Below the pieces are notes generated by a model. The model was given only the letters and a program-made list of their open reading frames with translations. It made no database searches and was not told the origin of the DNA. A stretch of DNA of 64,000 nucleotides from Saprospiraceae bacterium (lineage in GTDB: Bacteria > Bacteroidota > Bacteroidia > Chitinophagales > Saprospiraceae): contig JADJOB010000002.1 of the NCBI GenBank assembly GCA_016714025.1, positions 1,582,001 through 1,646,000 of the forward strand, given 5' to 3'. This document shows, in pieces, positions 54,601-64,000 of this stretch. The stretch's first letter is position 1; every line of letters begins with the position of its first letter. The position numbers and the translations under genes were made by a program.

Positions 54601-55663
54601 CAAAAACGATGATATAACCAATGGCGTAACTACACTTGATATTGTATTAATACAGCGACATATTTTAGGATTGAAACCCTTAAATTCTCCATATAAAATA
54701 TTGGCGGCTGATGTAAATAATTCAAAAAGTATTACAGCACGAGACGTTTCAGATATTAGAAGGGCTATTCTTGGAATTACCACTGAATTTCCAAATGCAA
54801 CACCGGTATGGAAATTTGTTCCTGCTTACCACCAGTTTGCAGATTCCGAAAATCCCTGGGATGCTCCTTCGTATATAGACAGTAAAGAATTACAGGACCG
54901 TTTTAACAATGCAGATTTTACAGGGATTAAAACGGGAGATGTTGATTTGTCAGCCATATCTAATTCTAAAGAAGAGAAAAGTATCAACCGGGCTGAATCT
55001 TTTAGTTGGAATATTGGACCGGTTGTCCGTTTGGAAAATGGTTTGTATCGTGTAGATATACAAGCTTCCAAAGATCAACGAATCGATGGATTTCAGTTGG
55101 GCATTAAAACGCGATTTGATAATTTGCAATTCGTTGATTTAGTATCAGGAACCATTGCATTTGAAAAAGAAGAATACAAGCTTACGGATAAACAACTAAA
55201 AATAAGTTGGGCATCCAATGTAAGTATGGAAATCAAGAATTCAGACATCTTATTTTCGATTATCTTGAATGATGTTCAGAAAACGCAATTGGATAAATCA
55301 CTTTTTGAAGGAATTGCTGGTTTTCTAAACGAAGTGTATTACAATGATCAAGCGTTTCCATTAAAAATAGGAGTTTCAGGAAAACAAGCAGTTGATTTAC
55401 CAATGATAACATCCCATTCATTGAGTCCAAATCCGTTTTCCGAAGAATCTGTTTTGCGATTTGAATTGCATGAGCAAAGTCTTTGTCAACTTAAGCTGTT
55501 TGACCTGACTGGTAAATTGATAATGAGCAAAGAGCTGACAGGAGTACGCGGGAATAATGAAGTAATCATTCACAAGAAGGAACTAGGTTCCGGTGGATTG
55601 TTTTACTATGTTTTATCATCAAGTTATGGATCTGTATCCGATCGAATGATCGTCCAGGATTAA
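51647..55663 (+). CDS. Giant T9SS adhesin with dockerin-like and cohesin-like modules, paralog of the one at 3640
   Basis: A 1338-aa exported protein (signal around LRLFFVLGCWIPTIGIAANK). Residues 40 to about 950 repeat the long cysteine-rich HYR/Ig-like module of the 3640 protein in the same order (CRATVTPEMVLEDMIG, NSCWGKIFIEDKYPP, WCGGDIIEYNQII, AFDNC, KIIRHWVVIDWCQYD). Residues about 985-1045 are dockerin-like (DIVLIQRHILGL, ADVNNSKSITARDVSDIRRAILG), 1121-1240 cohesin-like, and 1252-1338 a T9SS type A sorting domain (SLSPNPFSEESVLRFELHEQ). A terminator follows directly. Its role is probably at the cell surface or in matrix. Confidence 0.86.
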   Translation: MNRSLILFKWLRLFFVLGCWIPTIGIAANKANANFLPPLACNDVVQISLNTFCRATVTPEMVLEDMIGVAADYTIQVYYKDGSLQPDLLFDASDIRQTYSFKIWHNASGNSCWGKIFIEDKYPPEMICERDTVRCGDTIAPEELGFPIPSSFVVSIDSIGPTSYLVYGWDYCGSVILSYTDIVKTFPCDSYCIRQIIREWWARDESGNSSHCSDTICVIRPTFQDIVYPHHFDDFDLPHIDCDTLYPKLANGHPSPDFTGWPVPSGCTTLNASYSDLVIPICGSSYKILRRWIILNWCGGDIIEYNQIIKIVDDEAPEFKCPKDLTMGMQAYSCSSYGKLPVPDSVYDCSDWHYEIFTMLADSKSGTPQTRGKTYLVYDAAQDCYFLDGAPEGRIWIIYQLTDVCGNQSTCTIEVGVVDNLAPIPVCDQKTVVALNVDGTAKAYAYTFDDGSLDNCGIDSFKVRRMDDPCKTGSEVFGDYVWFCCEDVGKTIQVILQVSDFYGNKNTCMIEATVQDKEPPVVIPPTDITVECTFPIDWNNLSQFGVVRYNEADRQQIIIADPYYQKSNYIAGRDGIAFDNCEVQLAERYEKYIQCNSGTIVRWFVATDRQGLKDSAYQLITIINSHKFDSLDIHWPDDVTIHSCDNVQTHPDQTKYPWYDNKNCAQIAANYTDTKLFVADSTCFKIIRHWVVIDWCQYDRNDPSSYWEHTQVIAVKSSEPPTIESCGPVEFCDQNAFYNTTTKQCLGSYKLEGKGFDDCTEPQNLIWNYRLDENNDGSFGPVKSGSATAGVLPIGTHRLRWILTDQCGNSSTCDQVFTIKECKKPTPYCINGIVTVVMQGNGTITVWAKDLNLNSFDNCTQTDQLRYSFSPDIKDVSITYNCDSLFRQRVVTKTVRVYVTDEYGNQDYCETTIRIQDNNNVCPTNGPGFNLSGKTNKENADAIGNVEIAFHEPTTGSALSQQTSNPSGNYTFQDLQLIEFYLTASKNDDITNGVTTLDIVLIQRHILGLKPLNSPYKILAADVNNSKSITARDVSDIRRAILGITTEFPNATPVWKFVPAYHQFADSENPWDAPSYIDSKELQDRFNNADFTGIKTGDVDLSAISNSKEEKSINRAESFSWNIGPVVRLENGLYRVDIQASKDQRIDGFQLGIKTRFDNLQFVDLVSGTIAFEKEEYKLTDKQLKISWASNVSMEIKNSDILFSIILNDVQKTQLDKSLFEGIAGFLNEVYYNDQAFPLKIGVSGKQAVDLPMITSHSLSPNPFSEESVLRFELHEQSLCQLKLFDLTGKLIMSKELTGVRGNNEVIIHKKELGSGGLFYYVLSSSYGSVSDRMIVQD

Positions 55664-55690
55664 AGTTTATAGGTTTAATTACAGTATTTA

Positions 55691-55729
55691 AGCCGGTTTG
55701 GGTAGTTTCCAAACCGGCTTTTTATTTTT
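55691..55729 (+). terminator. Rho-independent terminator after the second adhesin
   Basis: AGCCGGTTTGG (55691-55701) pairs exactly with CCAAACCGGCT (55709-55719) around a 7-nt loop and is followed by TTTTATTTTT. It lies 27 nt after the stop codon. Confidence 0.92.
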
Positions 55730-56065
55730 AGGTATCTATACTAAGCATTAAGATCATTTTACCTCTTTTTACAATGGATATCTATTGGGTTCAAAAAGAA
55801 AGTCCTCTGGCAATAAATGGAGGCAGAAGGAGCCAGGAGAATTGTAAATGGTTCTAAAAGCCAGACGAATTTTGCTGAATCAGCAGAATGGGAATCAGAA
55901 AGTATATAAGTGTATAATTATATATGTAACGAATTTATGCTTTCTAATTCTGAAAAAGGTCGTTTTAATTTATATTATCTAATATATTATTAATCAGTTA
56001 AATAAATATTACAATTTAACGTAATATTTAAATATAAATAATTCATATTTAATTTTTTTTAATGT

Positions 56066-56099
56066 TTTGATGATTAAATTGTAATAAGTTATATATTTG
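56066..56099 (+). promoter_or_regulatory. Candidate Bacteroidota-type promoter for the third adhesin
   Basis: TTTG at 56066-56069, a 22-nt spacer and TATATTTG at 56092-56099, the same -7 octamer as the candidate promoter of the paralog at 3640. The leader to the ATG at 56241 would be about 135 nt. The preceding 360 bp (from 55730) is AT-rich and shows no gene. Confidence 0.5.
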
Positions 56100-56240
56100 C
56101 ATTGGAGATATATATAGTATTTTCATCCCACTAGTCTCCATCTCTTTAGTAATCAACGAGTTAGCAACTGGTTCGGATCGTGCTGCGCATGCAGAACGTC
56201 TGAATCACAAAATTTTGAGCCAAACTTATTGATTCATAAA

Positions 56241-59200
56241 ATGAGAAAACTAATACGTACACACACAACTGGATTTTTTCATTTGACACGTTCCGCTATG
56301 GGATTTCGTCGGATGGCTTTGCTGTTAGTTCCAGCATTGATTTCATTTTGTCAAACACGTTCCTATACGCAATGTCAGACAAAGCCAAATGAAATCCAGG
56401 GAATTGTATTCCTGGACCAGAATTACAATGGTCAATTGGATGCACAAGATCTGCTCCAATCCCAAGTCAAGATTTTGGCTTTTGGAAAGGATGGACAACT
56501 TGTAGCACAAGCTATTTCGGATGTAAATGGGACCTACCGCCTCAGTGGTCTGGTCAATAACATCGTGTATCGCCTGGAAATGCAAAAGCCAGCAGATTTT
56601 TATTTTGCAAAATCATCTTCCCAGGGAGCTCACGACATTCGTTTTACAACCGCACCTGCTTGTGATGTCAATTTTGGATTGCAAAATAAAGAAGCACTCT
56701 GCGCACCGGAAATAGCAAACGTATTTACAAGCTGTTTTGTAAAAGCTGATGGTTCGGATGCAGCACCTACCTTAATTCAAATGCCATTTCAATTTAAGAG
56801 TTCGACAATGCCTTCTAAAATTGCGATGCAAAATCAAACCGGTTCGGTTTGGGGATTGGCATTTAATCGTTCCAGACAAGCATTGTATTCATCTGCATTT
56901 ATTAAATACGGAGCCGCATTAGGAGTAGGTGGTTCAGGAGGTATTTATATTACAGATCCTGCAAAACCAAGTACAGAATTATTTTTAAATTTAAATACCT
57001 ATGGTATTCAAACAGGTCCCGGACAATTTTTGAATCCTTTAGATTGCGGATACTCGAAGCTTGTTGGAAAAAGTGGTTTGGGGGACATGGATATTTCAGA
57101 TGATGACCAGTATTTATTTGTGACGAATTTATACAATAAGTCTCTGGTTATTATTCCAACGGATCATCCAACGGCATCTTCTATATTGGAAATTAAAATT
57201 CCGGATCCTGGATGCAATCAAGGTGATTATGTTGTTGGTGCAGTTGAATATTACAATGGTCAGGTTTACCTAGGAGTTACCTGCACCGCTGAAACCAGCA
57301 AAAATAAAAATGACTTTGCATTTCATATTTATCAGTTTAATCTGTTATCCAAATCGTTTAATCTTATTTTTTCAAGTTCATTTGCCCGCGAGTATTGGTT
57401 ATCAAATCCAACCGTGGAGCGTCCAGTTTCTCAATGGCTTACCAATATCGCTTTTGCAGATGACAACTTTATGATCCTGGGGATTGCTGATCGCACAGGA
57501 CATACATATTGTGATCCAGTCTATCCCTTAACTGGAACTTATGGAGATATATTAATGCTTTATAAAAGCGGTACATCCTGGTTTTTAGAAAACAAAGGAG
57601 TAGCTGGAAGTCGCACCGGTAGCGGACCTTATAATTTTGAAGGACCGGGTGGTGGTGAATTTTTTGGAGATGATTTTTGGACTATTGGTCCTGGATTGCA
57701 CCCTGAAACTTCCTTTGGAAGTGTTTGTGTATTGAAAGGTACTCCAAGTGTGGTCAATGCCGTTTTTGATCCAATTTATGAATCATTTGCTGGTGGATTA
57801 CACAAGTACAGCACCCTAAATGGTAAGAAATCTTCTGCTATTCAATTGTATAATTCATCCAGTTCGTCATACGGAAAATCTTCCGGATTGGGTGACATGG
57901 CTTTATTGTGTCCACGCATTCCTTTGGAAATTGGAAATTATGTATGGATCGATGACAATGAAAATGGAATGCAGGATGCTGGCGAACAAGCCATGCGCAA
58001 TCTTCAAATTTCATTGTATGACAGCCAATGCAATTTAATAGGAACAACCACAACAGATGCCAATGGAAACTATCTATTTAATAGTACGAATGTAGATCTT
58101 GATGGAGATGGAATAACCGATCCAATTAAGTCATTTGAAGATTATTATATTCTTGTCAACGATCCTGCATTTAGCAAATCGCTTGGAAAATTAATTATAG
58201 CATCCGATACATTTAAATTAGCAATTCATACGATAACATCAGGAATTGAATTAATAAATAGCGATGCTGATTTAGCTTCAGTTCCAGATTGCCCTGATTT
58301 TGCAGGATATCCAATTATAAAAGTTCATACAGGTGGATCCGGTCAAAATGATTTTAGTTTTGACATGGGTTTTGTAAAAACGAAACCTGTTCAGGTACCT
58401 GTTCCAGAAAAAATTTATGACCTTGCATTAATTAAACAAGTAAACGGTTCTAAAACAGTTAAAGCCGGAGATGTAGTTACTTTTAATATTCTGGTGCAAA
58501 ATCAAGGAAATCAAGCCATCCCAAATATTGAAATTACTGATTATGTAAAAGACTATTTCACATTTGAACCTGGTTTAAATCCAGCATGGTCCTTTGACGG
58601 AACCCAAGCACGCTACAATATTAGCACAGGCTTAGATCCACAAAAAGAATTGATTGTTCCAATTCATTTGAGATTAAATAAATCATCCAAGCCATCTGAA
58701 ATTATCAATACCGCAGAAATTTCCAAGATGACGGATGCATCCGGATTAAATTTAAAAGATGAAGATTCAACACCAGATACCATTGAAGATAATGATAAAG
58801 GGGGCATTCCAAATACGGAAACAGATAACGTACTGGTTTCAAATCCAAACGATGAGGATGATCATGATCGTGAGTCTTTGCCCTTGGTAGATTTGGCTTT
58901 ATTAAATAAAACAAGCAATACAGCACCAGTTAAATTAAATGAGATTGTTTATTTCAATATGGAAATTTACAATCAAGGAAATGTAGCTGTAAATAGTTTA
59001 GACCTGGTAAATTATATTCCATCAGGATTTCAATTCGAACAAGGATTAAATCCTTCCTGGACATTGAATGGTACAAAGGCTTTCTTGAAATTAAATGAGA
59101 TTATTTTACCGGGTCAATCGAAAACAGTAAGCATTGCACTTCGATTGAAATCCAGAGATTTGGCAAATTTGATTGATGTTGCAGAAATTGCTGGTATGTA

Positions 59201-62200
59201 TGATGCTTCCGGTGTTAGTCTGAAAGATTACGATAGTACACCTGATCAAATTCAAGGCAATGATGCAGGAGGTGTATTGTATGCCAGTACAGATAACATG
59301 ATCCAGGATGATGGAAGTATTGATGAAGACGATCAGGATCCAGCATCCATTCAAATATTGGATCTGGCTTTAATTCTTACCACTACGGAAACCAAGCCAG
59401 TAAAAAAGAACCAGGATGTTTTATTACAAGTTACAGTATGTAATCAGGCAAATACGCCTGTAAGAAATATAGGAATTGTAAATTATTTACCCCTTGGTTT
59501 GGAAGTAAGTCCATTTGATAATCACGGTTGGTTTAAAGTAGGTACTGTATTAAGAAATGTAATTGCAACTGAACTTGCACCGACTGCATGTACTACACTT
59601 GATTTATTAGTTCGTGTGAATGCCAATGCAAAACCAAATGAATTGCTTAGCAGAGCAGAAATTACCTCTATTGAAGGATTGGGTTCCGAAGATTATAGCA
59701 ATCGCGATTGGGATTCTAATCCAGATTATAATGATGGAAATGATGCAGGTGGGCAGGTATTTACTGCCACTGATAATATATTTAATGGGGATGGCATTTT
59801 TGATGAAGATGATTCGGATCCGGAAGCATTGTTGCTTATGGATTTAGCATTAATTAAAAAATATACTACAGGAAGTCCATTAAAGTACAATGGAACGGCC
59901 TCATTTTCGATTCAAATAATTAACCAGGGCAATGTAGCGGTACGTGATATTGAAATTACAGACTTAATGCCTAATGGTTTTGAATTAACACCGGAATCAG
60001 CATCGAATGGCTGGAGTGCTCAAGGAAATCTATTGACCTATGCTGGAACCAATTCATTGCAAGCGGGCGCCAGCTTCAGTGTTGACCTTTCTTTAAAAAA
60101 TATCGCAAGTGTTATTCCTTCCTTTTTAATCAATCGTGCAGAAATTTCACACATATTCGATTTGAAAGGTATTGATATTTCAGATCGTGATTTTGATAGC
60201 ACGCCGGATACTGATCCAACCAACGATTTAGGAGGAGAAGTAAACACCATAACTGATAATGCAACTGATCTTGATGCTTCTTTGGATGAAGACGATGAAG
60301 ATCCGGCCGGTATTCCAGTATTTGACTTAGCGTTAAGAAAAAAATTAATTGGAGATCGAATTGCATACCGCAAAGGAGATACTGTTGAATACAAAATTGA
60401 GGTATTTAATCAGGGAAATGTAATTGCGAAAAATATTGATGTAGTCGATTATTTACATACAAGCTATATCTACCTGCAAGAATTAAATGCAGATTGGACA
60501 GTTATAAATCCAAACGTAGTCTCTATCAAACATATAGATCAATTGAATCCAGGTGAGTCGTTTGCAGTTACCATTCAATTAGTAATTAAAGTATTGGATG
60601 AGGGGAAATTTATTCCGAATTATGCTGAAATAGCTTATGCTGAAGATAATTCTGGAAAAATTGCAGTAGATTTTGATTCAAATCCGGATGCAATCAGCAA
60701 TAATGATAAAGGAGGAGTTCCAGGTTCAGCCGAAGATAATGTACTCGACGACCATGGAGCATTGGATGAAGATGATCATGATGGTGCTGAATCCAATCCT
60801 GTAAATTTTGACCTGGCTTTGGTTAAAGATATTGACCAGGCTATTGTTAAAAAAGGAGAACCCATTAAGTTTAGAATCCGGGTTTACAATCAAGGAATAG
60901 TAAAAGCAGATGAATTGGAATTGGTTGATTACATTCCTGATGGTTTAATTTTAGAAGATGCTGATTGGGAGATTCGACATGTAGAACCTGGTATTACGCG
61001 TGCTTATTACAATATGACTCCTAAAAATGGTCGATTGCCACAAGATGGATTATTACCAGGTGACAGTGTGACAGTTTTTATAAACCTCCGGGTGGATCCA
61101 AATCAACTGCCTGGAATTTTAGTAAATCGTGCTGAAATTTTCCGTGCTGTAAATTATGGTAATGTGATTGACGATGATTCCAATCCGGACGATGATTTGG
61201 AAAATGACAAAGGAGGAATTGTATTTGATGATTCAGATGGTAGTTCTGCGGATCCATTTCCTGAAGGATTAGAAGATGAAGACGATGCGGATCCTGCCGG
61301 GATTATTGTGGTTGACTTAGAACGTTCTGTTCCTTGCTTCTGTTTGGATAATGCAACGAATCAAGACGACGGACAGTTTTATGAAGAAATATCTTTTAGG
61401 TCTATTTCCGGAGATACCTGGTTTATTTATCAGGTAACTGGTTTATATCATGAACTCAGTCAATCTCCACCAAATATTCCAATTCCTTTTGTTACAGGAC
61501 CTGGTGGTTATGTATTGGATGAAACTAATTTAGGTGACGGTACCAGTATTTATACCATAAGAGGAAATCATGTTGATGGCATTGGCTATTCATTCATTCT
61601 TTCAAACCAGAATGGTGTTAAATTAAGTACTGGCGTTAATAAATGTTATTATAAAGATCCAATTTTATTAAAATCTCAGAATAATGTTTGTGCTGGTCAA
61701 ACCATTCGCTATGAAGTAAAAAATATTCCAAATGCTGTTTATAGCTGGACCTTATTAACAGGGGGAACGATTGTTACCAATCCATTTAAAAGTGCTATCG
61801 ACGTAGAATGGACAGGTAGCATTGGATCCACCCATATCTTGACTGTAGAGGTTGACCAGACTGATTCTTGTTATAGTCCTTTGCAAATTCCGGTTACCAT
61901 TGGCTCAACTTCTGGAACAATCAGTTGCATTGGAGCTATTCAGGTATCATTAGATAACAATTGCCAGGTGCAAATCACACCTCAAATGTTATTATTAGGG
62001 GGGCCGTACGATTATAGTTCGTATGCTGTAATGGTATTTAACAAAGATGGATCCCTGGTTCCAAATAATGTGTTATACTATTCGCACATTGGAAAAACAT
62101 TGGTTGCAAAACTCATCAATGTATGTAATGGAAATGCATGTTGGGCAAATGTAACCGTTGAAGATAAAGTTAAACCGACCATCGTGTGCTTAAACGATAC

Positions 62201-64000
62201 GATTGATTGCACTTTGATGCGTTCATATTTAAAACCTTTTATAAATGATAATTGTGATCCAAATCCGGAGCAAATCGTTTTGGATGAGAAAATAGAAAAT
62301 ACACCCTGTGATCCAAATTATTCTAAAATTGTTACTCGGGTTTATATCGCAAAAGATCATTCTGGAAATGTATCACTTCCTTGTACAACGAATGTATTTT
62401 TACGCCGCATCAATCTGGATTCAATTGTATTTCCAGATTCATTGATTCGGGCAAATTTAAATCCACTGATCTGTTCAAGATTTGCAACAGATTCATTGGG
62501 ACATCCATTGCCTTCTGTAACCGGTATTCCTACATATCGCGGTTTACCAGCCTGGCCAAATACGGACAATACGTATTGCGATTATGCAGTAAGTTATGAG
62601 GATATTGATTTTATCAATGGTAAAAATTGTGTGCGTAAATTCATCCGCAACTGGAAGTTTACAATCTGGTATTGCACTACATTTGAACAACTGAATTATC
62701 CGCAATTAATTGAGATTATAGATACAATCGCACCGACCATTGAGTGCCCATATAATATTACAACTACCACAAATTCTAAGACTTGTGATCGGGATGTTTG
62801 GATTCCTATGCCAAAGGTGTTTGATAGTTGCGGAGAGATTTCACGCATTGATTTATCCTATGATGGGGGATTTGTAAAAGACTTCAAAGCTTCCTATGTA
62901 AATCTACCTGAAGGAGAATACTTGTTGAGATTTACAGTATACGATTTATGTTACAATTCATCAACCTGTAATATGGAAGTGGCGGTTTATGATCGCACAC
63001 CACCTGTTGCTGTTTGCGACCGTCAAACGGTAGTGACCTTAGATCGGTTTGGTGAAGTTTGGGTTCCGGGAACTGTATTTGATGATGGAAGTTATGATGA
63101 TTGCCATATTAAATCAATGCAGGTACGCCGTATGAGTCCTAATTCACCTTGTGATCGGGACGGCGAAGTTTTCAGAGATTCCATAAAATTCTGTTGTTCA
63201 GATGTTGGAAATGAAGTGATGGTTATGTTTAAAGTTACTGATGAACATGGAAACGAAAATACTTGTATGGTTCTAGTAGAAGTACAAGACAAAACCATTC
63301 CACATATTTATTGTCCACACGATGTAACTATCAATTGCGACTATCATTATGATTTAAATGATCTTTCTGAATTTGGCACACCAACTGTTTCTGACAATTG
63401 CAATGTAACTTTTAGAGACAGCCTGGATGTTCAAATCAATCAATGCCGGGAAGGCTATATTGATCGCATATTTATTGCAGGGAATTCTTTTGGATATGAT
63501 GTATGTGTGCAGCGTATTACGGTAGTAAATCCTGATCCATTTAGTTCGAAGGATATTGTTTGGCCAGAGGATTTAGATACCAATACCTGTATTTCAAATG
63601 GTTTATTGCCAGAGACCTTGCCTTCAATTTATGGATTCCCACGAATTACAGAAGATTTTTGTGATTTGGTTGGTACATCCTATGAAGATCATGTATTCAG
63701 ATTTATAAACGGAAGCGATGCTTGTTATAAAATTATCCGTAAATGGAAAGTTGTAGATTGGTGTAGATACAATTCTCCAATTTTCTTACCAGGCGGCAAT
63801 CCAGCAATTTTCGTACACGAACAAATACTCAAAGTATTTAATACAGATCCTCCGAAATTTTTAACCGGATGCAAAGACACTACATTTGCGATCATTGATA
63901 CGAGCTGTTTAGGAGGTGATGCCTATTTGGTTGCTACAGGACATGATTTATGCACACCTGATAATGAATTAATCTGGGAATACCATATTGATTTAGATCA
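56241..64000 (+). CDS. Giant surface protein with SdrD-B, six DUF11 repeats and the shared adhesin module; 3' end outside window
   Basis: An open frame from the ATG at 56241 to the window edge gives at least 2586 residues. The N-terminus carries a hydrophobic export segment (RRMALLLVPALISFCQTRSYTQ). Then: an SdrD-B-like domain (about 50-115, IVFLDQNYNGQLDAQD), a propeller-like region (193-520), a second SdrD-B domain (about 558-650, VWIDDNENGMQDAGEQ), six DUF11 repeats of about 160 residues (724-1693), each separated by Asp-rich linkers such as DEDDQDP, a PKD-like segment (1814-1887), and from about 1895 the long cysteine-rich module shared with the proteins at 3640 and 51647 (NNCQVQITPQMLLLGG, NACWANVTVEDKVKP, TPPVAVCDRQTVV). 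By analogy, a dockerin-like module and sorting domain should follow beyond the window. Confidence 0.85.
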   Translation, partial: MRKLIRTHTTGFFHLTRSAMGFRRMALLLVPALISFCQTRSYTQCQTKPNEIQGIVFLDQNYNGQLDAQDLLQSQVKILAFGKDGQLVAQAISDVNGTYRLSGLVNNIVYRLEMQKPADFYFAKSSSQGAHDIRFTTAPACDVNFGLQNKEALCAPEIANVFTSCFVKADGSDAAPTLIQMPFQFKSSTMPSKIAMQNQTGSVWGLAFNRSRQALYSSAFIKYGAALGVGGSGGIYITDPAKPSTELFLNLNTYGIQTGPGQFLNPLDCGYSKLVGKSGLGDMDISDDDQYLFVTNLYNKSLVIIPTDHPTASSILEIKIPDPGCNQGDYVVGAVEYYNGQVYLGVTCTAETSKNKNDFAFHIYQFNLLSKSFNLIFSSSFAREYWLSNPTVERPVSQWLTNIAFADDNFMILGIADRTGHTYCDPVYPLTGTYGDILMLYKSGTSWFLENKGVAGSRTGSGPYNFEGPGGGEFFGDDFWTIGPGLHPETSFGSVCVLKGTPSVVNAVFDPIYESFAGGLHKYSTLNGKKSSAIQLYNSSSSSYGKSSGLGDMALLCPRIPLEIGNYVWIDDNENGMQDAGEQAMRNLQISLYDSQCNLIGTTTTDANGNYLFNSTNVDLDGDGITDPIKSFEDYYILVNDPAFSKSLGKLIIASDTFKLAIHTITSGIELINSDADLASVPDCPDFAGYPIIKVHTGGSGQNDFSFDMGFVKTKPVQVPVPEKIYDLALIKQVNGSKTVKAGDVVTFNILVQNQGNQAIPNIEITDYVKDYFTFEPGLNPAWSFDGTQARYNISTGLDPQKELIVPIHLRLNKSSKPSEIINTAEISKMTDASGLNLKDEDSTPDTIEDNDKGGIPNTETDNVLVSNPNDEDDHDRESLPLVDLALLNKTSNTAPVKLNEIVYFNMEIYNQGNVAVNSLDLVNYIPSGFQFEQGLNPSWTLNGTKAFLKLNEIILPGQSKTVSIALRLKSRDLANLIDVAEIAGMYDASGVSLKDYDSTPDQIQGNDAGGVLYASTDNMIQDDGSIDEDDQDPASIQILDLALILTTTETKPVKKNQDVLLQVTVCNQANTPVRNIGIVNYLPLGLEVSPFDNHGWFKVGTVLRNVIATELAPTACTTLDLLVRVNANAKPNELLSRAEITSIEGLGSEDYSNRDWDSNPDYNDGNDAGGQVFTATDNIFNGDGIFDEDDSDPEALLLMDLALIKKYTTGSPLKYNGTASFSIQIINQGNVAVRDIEITDLMPNGFELTPESASNGWSAQGNLLTYAGTNSLQAGASFSVDLSLKNIASVIPSFLINRAEISHIFDLKGIDISDRDFDSTPDTDPTNDLGGEVNTITDNATDLDASLDEDDEDPAGIPVFDLALRKKLIGDRIAYRKGDTVEYKIEVFNQGNVIAKNIDVVDYLHTSYIYLQELNADWTVINPNVVSIKHIDQLNPGESFAVTIQLVIKVLDEGKFIPNYAEIAYAEDNSGKIAVDFDSNPDAISNNDKGGVPGSAEDNVLDDHGALDEDDHDGAESNPVNFDLALVKDIDQAIVKKGEPIKFRIRVYNQGIVKADELELVDYIPDGLILEDADWEIRHVEPGITRAYYNMTPKNGRLPQDGLLPGDSVTVFINLRVDPNQLPGILVNRAEIFRAVNYGNVIDDDSNPDDDLENDKGGIVFDDSDGSSADPFPEGLEDEDDADPAGIIVVDLERSVPCFCLDNATNQDDGQFYEEISFRSISGDTWFIYQVTGLYHELSQSPPNIPIPFVTGPGGYVLDETNLGDGTSIYTIRGNHVDGIGYSFILSNQNGVKLSTGVNKCYYKDPILLKSQNNVCAGQTIRYEVKNIPNAVYSWTLLTGGTIVTNPFKSAIDVEWTGSIGSTHILTVEVDQTDSCYSPLQIPVTIGSTSGTISCIGAIQVSLDNNCQVQITPQMLLLGGPYDYSSYAVMVFNKDGSLVPNNVLYYSHIGKTLVAKLINVCNGNACWANVTVEDKVKPTIVCLNDTIDCTLMRSYLKPFINDNCDPNPEQIVLDEKIENTPCDPNYSKIVTRVYIAKDHSGNVSLPCTTNVFLRRINLDSIVFPDSLIRANLNPLICSRFATDSLGHPLPSVTGIPTYRGLPAWPNTDNTYCDYAVSYEDIDFINGKNCVRKFIRNWKFTIWYCTTFEQLNYPQLIEIIDTIAPTIECPYNITTTTNSKTCDRDVWIPMPKVFDSCGEISRIDLSYDGGFVKDFKASYVNLPEGEYLLRFTVYDLCYNSSTCNMEVAVYDRTPPVAVCDRQTVVTLDRFGEVWVPGTVFDDGSYDDCHIKSMQVRRMSPNSPCDRDGEVFRDSIKFCCSDVGNEVMVMFKVTDEHGNENTCMVLVEVQDKTIPHIYCPHDVTINCDYHYDLNDLSEFGTPTVSDNCNVTFRDSLDVQINQCREGYIDRIFIAGNSFGYDVCVQRITVVNPDPFSSKDIVWPEDLDTNTCISNGLLPETLPSIYGFPRITEDFCDLVGTSYEDHVFRFINGSDACYKIIRKWKVVDWCRYNSPIFLPGGNPAIFVHEQILKVFNTDPPKFLTGCKDTTFAIIDTSCLGGDAYLVATGHDLCTPDNELIWEYHIDLD

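Overview
The window looks like a chromosome segment of a Bacteroidota bacterium, most likely a Saprospiraceae/Chitinophagia-type lineage; the taxonomic name is an inference. It is AT-rich. Promoter-like sites match the Bacteroidota form (TTTG, about 21 nt, TAnnTTTG). At least eight large secreted proteins end in a type A sorting domain of the type IX secretion system (T9SS, the Por system). Many housekeeping genes have the Bacteroidota form.

Layout. 1-3138: a TPR membrane protein (cut by the left edge), dprA and a secreted alkaline phosphatase, run together. 3640-7566: the first giant T9SS adhesin. 7600-9000: a gene for an S23/IVS-type four-helix-bundle protein inside octamer-repeat arrays, followed by two 5'-truncated copies. 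9000-25400: ordinary genes, namely an OB-fold DUF3127 protein, proS, a tyrosine-rich secreted protein, a FadL-like porin, yaaA, a penicillin acylase-family enzyme, two T9SS proteins, DoxX, an IscA/ErpA-type Fe-S carrier, a YbiT-type ABC-F protein and a glutathione peroxidase. 26057-39498: a secreted-protein island with a 3207-aa LamG/FN3 protein and three smaller T9SS proteins, followed by long repeat-rich spacers. 40843-43272: tRNA-Gly, a four-helix-bundle gene, tRNA-Leu, then three near-identical four-helix-bundle genes spaced exactly 460 bp apart and two decayed remnants. 43600-51106: a PKD lipoprotein, a pair of related exported DsrE-like proteins, a beta-barrel protein, mnmA, a lipoprotein overlapping rimM, and a nucleoside transporter divergent from uridine kinase. 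51647-64000: two more giant adhesins; the last runs off the right edge.

How it fits together. The three giant adhesins (3640, 51647, 56241) share one long cysteine-rich module. The first two also carry dockerin-like and cohesin-like modules before the sorting domain, so the window holds a surface or matrix protein repertoire. The nucleoside transporter and uridine kinase form a salvage pair.

The most unusual content lies between genes. Degenerate tandem arrays with an unbroken 8-nt period, but a different consensus at each locus, occur at five places, and 7-nt arrays occur next to the tRNAs. At three loci the arrays face each other as inverted repeats, and at two of these the loop encodes a four-helix-bundle protein. 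This is the layout of the intervening sequences known from 23S rRNA, but here it sits in intergenic and tRNA spacers. A 211-bp structured element, present twice with only three differences, brackets another secreted-protein gene. No reverse transcriptase, transposase, integrase, CRISPR array or rRNA was seen.
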